This document shows positions 1 to 9,500 of a stretch of DNA of 36,179 nucleotides, piece by piece. Positions within the stretch are counted from its first letter, which is position 1. Every line of letters begins with the position of its first letter. The stretch lies in contig NW_014577729.1 of the NCBI RefSeq assembly GCF_000485595.1, positions 44,717-80,895 on the forward strand, in the 5' to 3' direction. Below the pieces are notes generated by a model. It made no database searches and was not told where the DNA came from. It saw only the letters and a list, made by a program, of their open reading frames with translations. Made by a program: the position numbers and the translations under genes. This DNA comes from Priapulus caudatus. Its lineage: Eukaryota > Priapulida > Priapulimorpha > Priapulimorphida > Priapulidae.

Positions 1-163
1 AGCAGAGAGAGAGAGAGGAGACAGAGAGAGAGAGAAGTGAGGAGCAGAGAGAAAGAGAGAGGGAGATGGAGAGAGAGCAGAGAGAAGAGAGAGAGAGATG
101 AGAGAGAGAAAGCGAGAGAGAGAGGAGAGAGAGAGAAGGAGAAGTGAGAGAGAGAGAGAGATG
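1..163. repeat. GA-rich microsatellite
   Basis: Almost pure purine (GA)n tract with a few interruptions (GAG, GGAG, ATG), running from the window edge to about 163. A similar tract closes the window on the right. No coding potential is visible. It lies on the 3' side of the minus-strand NUP62 gene, presumably in an intron, because the C-terminal NUP62 exons have not yet appeared. Confidence 0.95.
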
Positions 164-204
164 CTTATATACCTTCTTTATATGCCCTAATTTGCCGGTG
201 AAAA

Positions 205-428
205 ACTGAGAGACGCCAGTATCTGAACAGTACTGGGGAATAGTATTAGACAACAGAAATTACCAAATCGTCTAGATTTTTGCAAATTTAACCAACGTAA
301 AAACATTTTTATCAGGTGAGAGTTTGAGGATATATTTAGTAACGTCAGTTCTTACTTTTAATGTAAAAAAAATGGCAATTTTTTTTTACAAATTTTACCA
401 TGGAAAATTCGTGACGTAGTCAATTTAA
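205..428. mobile_element. Copy 1 of a TTAA-ended MITE (5' part decayed)
   Basis: The segment ends in CGTGACGTAGTCAATTTAA (ending at 428). It shares long stretches with the elements at 23887-24252 and 25117-25472, for example the blocks around CAAATCGTC, TTATCAGGT, TTTTAATGTAAA and the T-run before TTTTACAAATTTTACCAT. The right end carries the same terminal motif plus TTAA. The left terminus is not recognisable, so the start is approximate. It lies in NUP62 intron sequence on the C-terminal side of the exon ending near 522. Confidence 0.6.
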
Positions 429-521
429 ACAATTTTAATTTAATTCAAAAAATCATAAAACAGATAAAATCGCGCGGGAGTTGACGCGGGCCGCCCGCAG
501 GTGGCGGCACCCTGCGCGCAC

Positions 522-3500
522 GTACGTGTGCTCGCGCTCGAGGTCGGCGTGCTGCGGGTAGGCGACCGACGGCCGCTCCTCGACCGCCTTCTCCAGGTTG
601 ACGAGCATGTCCTCCAGCTCCTTCTGCTCGGCCACGATGAAGTCGAGTTCGTGGTCGAGCCGTTGCTGGTCAAGCTTCACACGCTCCACGTCAGAATTCA
701 GAGCCGTGATCTGCGGGAGAATGAACGGAGGGAAGTGGTTTTAAACTAGTACGGACGACAAAGGAAAAGGAACGGCTATTGTAACGATAACGCTCGGTGC
801 GTTTTGAGGAAAAAAACAAAAACAGCACAGACGACTAAAAAACACCTTCACCCGCTCCACGTCCGAATTCAGAGCCGTAATCTGCGGGAGAACGAACGGA
901 AGGAGGGAAGTGGTTTTAAACTAGTACGCACGACAAAGGAGCGGCTGTTGTAACAATAAACTTTTTAACCCGCTCCACGTCCGAATTCAGCGCCGTGATC
1001 TGTGGAAAGCGAATGAGGGGGCGCCCGTCTAAGCGAAGTGACTGCCGCCGTCGTGGCGACCTACGCGCAGGATGTCAGTCCCGCGGTCCCAGCTGGTCTG
1101 TTCGCAATTATTCCGCGCATGTGGGATCGGAATCGTCGATCTTACAGCACTTTGTTGCTGAGCTGCGTTTTTTAAATGGTTTTTATCGCATTCAGTCGAA
1201 CCCTAATGCCACCTAATGCTGCGGAGGGGGCCCAATGTAGGACTGACCCGGTGTGACGCCAATGTTTGTTGTTATAATCACACCAGCCACGTTTTTAAAC
1301 CAGTACAGACGACATAGGAACGGCTATTGTTACAATAAATCTTCGTGCGTTTTGAGGAAAAAACAAAAACATCACAGACGACTAAAAAACAGCTATTGTA
1401 ACAATTAAGCCAGGTGCAAAAGCAAAAACAAAAACCAGAACGGCCAACTAAGAAACAGCTATGGTAACAGCAAACCCAAGTGCGTTAGGAAGGAAAAAAA
1501 CAAACACGCATCTCACGAGCGAGTCTCTCGAGTAAGACAATCGCTGGCACCGACGCGGCGTCACGCATGCTAGGTGCACTCGGAAGAAAAAAACCAGACG
1601 TACATCTTACAATGAAGTAGAGTACACAATCTATTATCCGAAACCCTTGGGACCAGACACGTTTCGAAATTCAGAATTTTTTCAAAACTTTGGAATGGTA
1701 GTACAGTAAAGATATACATACTGTATATCCTGCAACTAGCCAGTACTAAAACCAAATTTTTCAAGAGGCCAAGTGCTGTACCCGTACAGTACAATATGTA
1801 TGAGTAATGCCAAACACATTAATATTTCTGCAGTGAACCTTCTGCAGCCAAACGTGAGCTTTGGTGTGCAGACGACCTCCACGGGAAAAACTTTCGGTTT
1901 TCGGAGCTTTTTGGTTTTCAGAATTTCGGATACTGTACAAGCCGTATTTTTCGCGTACAGATATTTCCGCAAATTCAGACTAGACGGACAATTTCGCGAG
2001 TGGTTAATTTTGCCGTCGGTGAATTACGTATTATTCGGTATGAACTATTCGCGTGTTGTTATTTTCGCGGTCGGGGACGCGTTCGCGAAATTCGCGAAAA
2101 TAAAAATCCACTGCGAAACATACAGCTTATACAGTAATAGATTGTGTACTGTACAATAGAGAAGCGGTGCAATCGCTGGATGGAAACGGCGATCACTCGC
2201 TCGTACCTTCTCTCCGTTTTCAATGAGCAGTCGATCCCACGCGTTGACCTGCGTCGCCTGGTTGATGAACACCTTCTCCTGATCCTCCAGTTCCAACGTC
2301 CACTTGTTTATCGCCTCTTCGAGCTGTCGGTAGTTCATGGAGGGCGCCACCGTCGCGGCCGTCGTCCTGTCGTCGTCAACGATGAGAAAAATTAGCGCGG
2401 GTCGAGGCCGCCGCGAGCGATTCGAGGAGATCGTTATCTTAATTATGGTTTTATATTAAGTTATCTATCGCTTCGTTATCTATCAATTTCGTTAAGAATT
2501 TTGCGTTGATTTTTTTTCGCCTCTTATTATCGTCTTATAGTAAATTATCCATCCCTTCATGATCTATCAATTTCGTTGAATATCGAGAATTTTGCGTTAA
2601 TATGTTTCGTCGATGGTGTCCATATATCACGTCATATATCAGCCAAAAACAGACAAATTTGCCTGAAGGGCATCTTAGGTTATCATTGGGAAAACAGTAG
2701 CACATGAGCATGATGAACGACTATCAAGTGGGAAGCGCTGATGTCGAATAGGCAGTAAAACACTTCCTGTTAACGACACTAGGGGGCGCTCACTCACGTC
2801 GTCGACGTCACCAGCGAAGTGTTGGCGGTGGCAGCGGTGCCACTTGTCAGCGAGAATCCGCCCGGCGCGGTCGTGGTGGCAGCACCGGTCGAGATGCTGA
2901 GAGGCAGCGCGGCAGCAGTGCTGGTCGTCGCCGCGCCTGTCAACAGAGGGCAGCACCATGCGTCACGAGCCACGGTCGACCACGAAGACGCGAGGGGAGG
3001 AATCGCGAAAAGTTACGAACCGAATACTCAACAGTTTCTTTCGCAAAACCTCTTAAAAGTTAAAAGGCTGTTTTCTTCAATCTTTCAAAAGTTTTCTCTT
3101 CTTCAAAACTTTGATTCGTCTATGACCGTTGTCGGACGTTTCCAACAAAGCCGATACGCAATCTTCGCTTAGAAGCTTATAAACTTCGAACAACACCAAA
3201 AACCTTACGATCTCTCGCTTAAAACCTCGCGAGCCGGACGTCCGACGCTCTCTTGTCTCCTCTCTATTTCATACCTGCGTAGGAGAATCCAGGGGGCGCA
3301 GCCGTTGTCGCAGGTGCCTTCCTCATCCCGATCATCAACCCGCCAGGGGGCGCCGCCGCTGCCGCAACCCCAGCCTGCCCGATCGCGGCAGCAGACGGCG
3401 CCACCGTCGCCACGGCTCCTGTCACGAGACCGCCCGCGGTGCTGCCCCCTAGTGTCAACGCGGCGGGCGCAGATGGCGTGACGGTGGCGACCGCGGCGGC

Positions 3501-6500
3501 GGCGCTCGGCATCATGAAGCCACCGGACAGCTTCGGCGTCGTCACGGCAACGGCGTTGTAGCCGAAGGGCGCGGAGGCGGCACCGCTCGCAGCGGTGACT
3601 CCTCCGCCGCCGCCCCCGAGACCGAAAGCTGCAAGAGAACGAGATGATTTCTTTAAGTCGTTGTAGTGACATTTTTTATATTTTAGATAATTTTGGGGAC
3701 ATCTTCGACAATTTTGGTGACATTAACGACAGCTGGACTCCATCGGAAAGTTCAGAAAGTAATTCTCCTAGTTCTTTCCACAACTCTTTTTACTACTCTT
3801 ATTCTTTACTAGGGCTGTAACGATACACATTCCTCTCGATTCGATCCGTATCTCGATATTAGCCTCTCGATTCGATTCCTTCGATTCGATTCCCAAAATC
3901 GGATCGAGGAAAGAGAATCGCAATTCGATTCGATTTCGGTGGATCGTTACAGCCCTACTCCAGTACTACCCCAAGTACAGTTTCCACTACGGACGGATAA
4001 TGATTCCGGACACTCACCTGCACTGCTAGCTGGCACGGTGGTTTGTCCACCCAAACCGAACCCGCCACCAGCTGCTGCTGCTGCTGCTGTAGAGATGGGG
4101 CCGGCTGTGGGCGTCGCCCCAAAACTGAAGGTCGTAGGGTGTACGGACGCAGGCGGATTCGAAGCGGCGGCAGCCAGCGAAAATCCGCCCGCACTAGGTG
4201 TAGCAGTAGTGGCGCCCCCTAGTGCTAAACCACCTGCAGTAGGCATAGCAGTAGTGGCGCCCCCTAGTGCAAAACCACCTGCAGTAGGCGTAGCAGTAGT
4301 AGCGCCCCCTAGCGCAAAACCACCTGCAGTAGGCATAGCAGTAGTGGCGCCCCCTATTGCTAAACCACCTGCAGTAGGCATAGCAGTAGTGGCGCCCCCT
4401 AGTGCAAATCCACCTGCAGTAGGTGTGGCAGTGGAACCCATCTGAAATCCACTTGATGGCGCTAAAGTGCAAGACAGAACAGCAATTCATGTACAAACCA
4501 ACAGTATGAGAAACTAATATTTTTAACAGTAATGTGTATGACTTCAGTGCATTCCAAGGGGATCGCAAGAAATGTAAATTGAGTTATTCACAGCAACATA
4601 TCGCTCTACTAGTTAACGACTGAAGCCAAGTGGATGTTAGATTTTAAAACGAGCAAAGGAAATAGTTGCAAAAAGCCTATATTTTAAAATTCTATTAAGA
4701 GCCTCACCAACAGCTGCGGCAGCTGGTGTTGCAACAGCATTAGCAGGCCTTGCTGAAAAACATAAATACAACACAGGGTTAGACACTAACCATTTTAGTT
4801 CACTAGTCCACAGGACTAGTAAAAGAAAAAATGCACTAGTCCTTCCAAGATTCTACTAGTCCTGCCGAAGGACTCTTACTAGGCGCAAAGCGACGAGCAT
4901 TGTGATTTGCGGGGAGGTAGGTGGGGTAGGAGGGTGGAGCCCCCCTTCTGCTAGGGGGTACAGGAGGTCTCTCCCAGGGTACAAGGGGTGTCCCCCATAA
5001 AGGTTTTGTAAAAGACATTCAATTGTATAAAATACATGTAACTTTGATATGGATCATAAGATTAAAATTTAAATTAAATTAAATTTTAATTCGAAAATAA
5101 AATTTCGGCCTACTTTGATGAGAAATCTGTGGATCCGTCACTTATCACAGAAAGGAATTTGGCCTCATTTATAGCTACAAACTGTTCCCGGCGCCTTGTA
5201 TCGGCTATCGCCGTAATGAACCTCTGCAGGCTTGTCGTGAGGTAAGTGCTGCCGACATCTAACCCCCTTGGCCTTGTCAAGCTGGCACAGCTTGACTAAT
5301 AACTCGGTGTAGGGCCTGCCGTTTTTTCCAATAGCATGTGCATTTCTAATGGGTTCGCCATTTACTAATCGCTGAGATAGATGGCGCGCGTGCACTGTCG
5401 CGTATCACTGCTCATACCCTCACACCCGCGGTGGCGTCCTTACTGGTCGGCTGCTACGGGCGACGGAAAATGGGCCGCGCGGCTCGCAAAGGTCACCATA
5501 TAACGTGTATATACGGTGAAACGCCAGACTATCGTGGTGTGGTCCCGCCTATGGTCGCCTAATGAGAGCGCCGAGTCACGGCTTCTGTTTTGAGCATGTT
5601 CAAAGCAAACCCAAGGTTCGGGCGATCCTGAACGCTGGACACGCGTGAGAACGCGGTGTGGGGGTGGAGGTGGTTCGCGTAAGGTCGCGAGACAGAGCGT
5701 CGTAACATCTCCATTAAGACGTATATCCCGCGCTAGCGAAGCACGCGTGGCCAAAGACGCTGCGAAGAATGGTAACATTTTCAACGGACGAATTCATGAT
5801 TCGTGTCTCATCCGATCGCCGATCTGTGTTCAATGCCGAATCTGTCTCGCCGACGCGCAGCGGCCTCGCCTCTGATAGCTAGTTCACTTCGGCATCGTCT
5901 TCCCTACTCAGTCTAAACGCACAACTATACCAGTTGAAATTTCCCGAAATATCTAACCAGCTTAGTATAGATCCGCCGTGAGTAACTGTCGTAGAAACGC
6001 CGTGCAGGTCGCCGGTGCATTCGCGATACACCGTAGTAAGACGCGTGTAAAGAACCCCAATTGAGCGTTGTGAAGAGCGCTGCGGGAACGCCGTGCATCG
6101 CCGTGCCCAAACCCATAGATTCTCAATTAGATAACGCCATAAACGCGGAGAGTCGTGCGGCGGCGCCGTGAGACCGCAGGTATAATCGCACAGGTCGCGG
6201 TAAGAGCGCGTTTTTTTTAAGTTTGTATATTTGTTGGGACTTTTTCTCGGCGTTTGTGCTTTCGCGGTATTTTGCCGCGACCTTGTACAATTTTCTGGTC
6301 GCCGTACGGTCGCTGGATGGTCGCCGCGTGTTGTGAGCGGGATAAATCATATTTGGTCGTCTAGTTACATAGGTGAAAACCGTAAATGAATTGGAAAGTC
6401 AGACGTGTGGCAAAGTAAGGTGCAAAGACACTTGGAGGAACATGCTTGATCTCTGCAAAGTGCTCAATCATCGTTACACGTGCTTGTGGCCGTGGGCTGA

Positions 6501-9500
6501 CGTTGATTCATCGTTGTTGTTGCGGTGCTTAGTGTCATCTGTACACGTGCTGCGTGTGCACGTGACTAGCGGTGCGGTTGTGCGTGAGCATATTGCGACG
6601 GTACAGCGCTGTCGGTGCCGTGCGATAGGCATCGTCCACGTATTTTGCGTTGCGTTGTGCGCGTGGACACGTGCGGCGTGCGTGCATGTGTCAGCTGTAT
6701 CACCGCTGCGTGTGTGCGTTGCCGTTGTGTCACGTGTGTGTGTGCGTGCGTGTCCACTACCACGTGCGGGCGTGCCCCGTAGTGTGCACGTAAACACGTG
6801 CGTACGTGGCGTGTGCATGTACACGTGCTGCGTAATGCACGGTACACGTGACGTGCGTGCGTGTCGTGTGTGGACTTACGTGTGCACATACACGCCTGCG
6901 CTGCGTGTGCATTTACAGGTGCGTGTCGTACGTGGCACGTAACACTGTGTTCGTGGGTGCGTGTGCGGCGTGCTGTGTGCGACGTCACGTGCTGCGGGCG
7001 TAGCAGTGTGCATCGTCCTATCGTGCGCGTCGTGCGTTGCTTGCCGTGTGCACGTACACGTGCGCGCGTGTGCACGTACACGTGTGTGCGTGCGTGTGCA
7101 CGTACACGTGTGTGCGTGCGTGTGCACGTACACGTGCGCGTGCGTGTGCACTTTTATCACCTCTTTTGATCGCCACACACCATTTCAATCTCAGTTCTGG
7201 GTCACTTGGGCCCCCACTGTTTCGTGAACAGGCATGGTCCTTGCATTTCTTTTTGCTAGGATCTTTCTGTGCCCCTCGGAAGCATCATGCGCGTTAACAG
7301 TTTCCAAACGATAGTTTGTAGTGCCGGTGAAAAAACTACCAGACATACAGCCTGCACCACAGGTCATACCCTTGGCTGGGTCATACTCTAGCCACGGGTA
7401 TGACGATTTCCACGCTGGCTGGAACGCACGCATCTTTTTCGTCTTATCATAGACACGCTGGCCATCTATTTTCTCCTCCTGCGATTTACGTTTGGAAGGT
7501 GGAGGGCGAGCGCCGTCCAAATACTTCCACATAACAACCTTGATGTTAGTAGTTATACTATTGGATAATTATGTACCTACTATTAGCTTCACTACTATTT
7601 GTATCACTGCTTCAAGTAACACACGCATGCGATGTGGTTGCGATGTAAATACCTTGCTATGAGAGCGTACATAACTGATTAGTTGCGTTATTTCTACAAT
7701 CAGACCGTTTGTTCTATGTCAACAGCTGTCAAGCGATCGATCCATAGACTGGGTTCGTGGTCCCATTGTTTTTAACAATGTTTGTACTGCCGTAGTAGGG
7801 TCTAGCATGCTTAGAGGGGAAACTTGTTAATGGGACAAGTTATATATAGCTCTTTGGATCTTGGATGAGAGACGCTGCCGCCGGTAAAATCGATGGGAAA
7901 TTGGGACGGTGAGGGACGGGGAAATATAACTAGTCCCGCCGGACTAACTGCTATGGGAATCTACTAGTCCTTCTGATTTTTTACTAGTCTCGGACTAACG
8001 GACTAGCGTTAGTGTCGAACCCTGCAACACATGAGTCTAAATTTTCATAGCACACTTACTGAGAACCATTTCCTACTGAAATGTTCCTTAAATCAATAGA
8101 CAACATCACACAGCGTGTACAATCAAACCGGTACTACAGGAAATCTTCACAGAAGGGCCACTTGTCTATAAAGGACAATTTTGACATTACCCCCCCCCCT
8201 CCGAGTTTCAATTATAGAGTGAAACTGCCTCTATAGAATGGGAACATCTATAAAAGACATAAAGACATAAAAGATATCAAAGACATCTATAAAAGCTTTG
8301 GTATTTATTGTTGAGTGACCCACTATATACCGGTATGAATTTATACCTTGTAACTAACTCAATAAAATGTGCTTACCTCCTAGCAATCCCCCACCAGATG
8401 GCGTAGCTGGAAACACAATACATAAAAACAAAATTAGATCATAAAACTTGCTATCGGGACGTAGAGATTAAAGTAATTATTGCGAGAGTTTTCCAGTGTT
8501 TTCACCACTTTCATGACACCTACCGTTATTGCTTGAATAACAGCAATTGTCTAGAGTAACAATAAAATGTCTTAGAACCTTCGTATTTACCTAAAGCTGC
8601 CAGTTTCAAACTAATCGTTTTTGTAAACATTCGTTTTCTGTCATCTTTAACTAACAGGAAGTATGGATTAGCTTGTGGCGCCACCGCTTATCTGCCATAG
8701 ACACAGTACAGGCACGCACTTGTTTTCAATTCATCACCGACACAAATACAAGTTTACCAATTCTGCCATTAGGCATTATCGCGGCACGATACAATGCATT
8801 GCTGTTACGATGTGTTCATATCCAATTTTCTATGCTATAACTGCATAAAATCTTAGTATTTTTAATGTTGGTGTAATCAGTGATATTTTCGCTGTCAGGT
8901 GAGACTATATTCAGCTATATTTAGTTTTTCTGAGCAAAGATCTCGCAATACAGGCTTTAAGTAAGTAGATAATAGAGTATGAAACACGTAACGAGTATGG
9001 TAATTAATGAGTATGGTAATTGTAACAAAGTCTCCCATGACTCATGCATGCCCACCACTATCACACCAGTCTATTATTACCATAATGTGTAATCAGGGTG
9101 CAAAATTAACGCGAGTCCAGAGTCAATTTCAAATACTCCCTGATTTACTGTCGGACTCCCTGATTTGCAGGAGTCCGTGCGACTCCCTGAAAATTCTGCT
9201 ATACTAACTAGTTCGTTCCAGAGCACGGACTCGCGGAATTACCGTATTTTTTCAGCAAATCTTTAATTTTGAACTTCAGACTACGGACTCCCTCATTTTG
9301 CTGCAGACTCCCTCTTTTAGAGGGCTGGGAGCCCTCCCTTGTTCAAACGTTAATTTCTACCCCTGAATCACCATGCCAAAAACTCGGCAAAATAAAATGT
9401 CAAAAAAGAATTCCATACAAAAACTGAATCCGGTCGCGGGGGCAGCACCGCTGGCCGCCTGTCTGAACGAGAAGATGCTAGATGGCGCCGGTGCAGCAGC

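Larger units (their letters stand above)
4774..8024 (-). mobile_element. Decayed hAT-type DNA transposon in a NUP62 intron
   Basis: Ends are imperfect terminal inverted repeats: left CAGGGTTAGACACTAAC, right GTTAGTGTCGAACCCTG. Subterminal ACTAGTCC motifs occur repeatedly on both sides (4800-4870 and 7930-8005). CAACA directly flanks both ends; a full 8-bp hAT duplication is not seen. Inside on the minus strand are two recognisable pieces of a hAT-related protein: the N-terminal zinc-finger part at 7532-7191 and the part ending in ISDGSTD at about 5395-5107. A GC-rich insert with an alternating CA/CG tract separates them. The element occupies the intron between NUP62 exons 6 and 7. Confidence 0.85.

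Noticed and set aside
3939-4445. 168-residue plus-strand open frame opposite NUP62 exon 8
   Set aside because: It is the antisense shadow of the 45-bp coding minisatellite. The minus strand has splice sites, phase continuity and FG motifs.
6373-7227. Several long open frames on both strands
   Set aside because: Caused by the alternating CG/CA tract. The residues are Cys/Val/Arg/His/Thr only, with no domain or conservation pattern.
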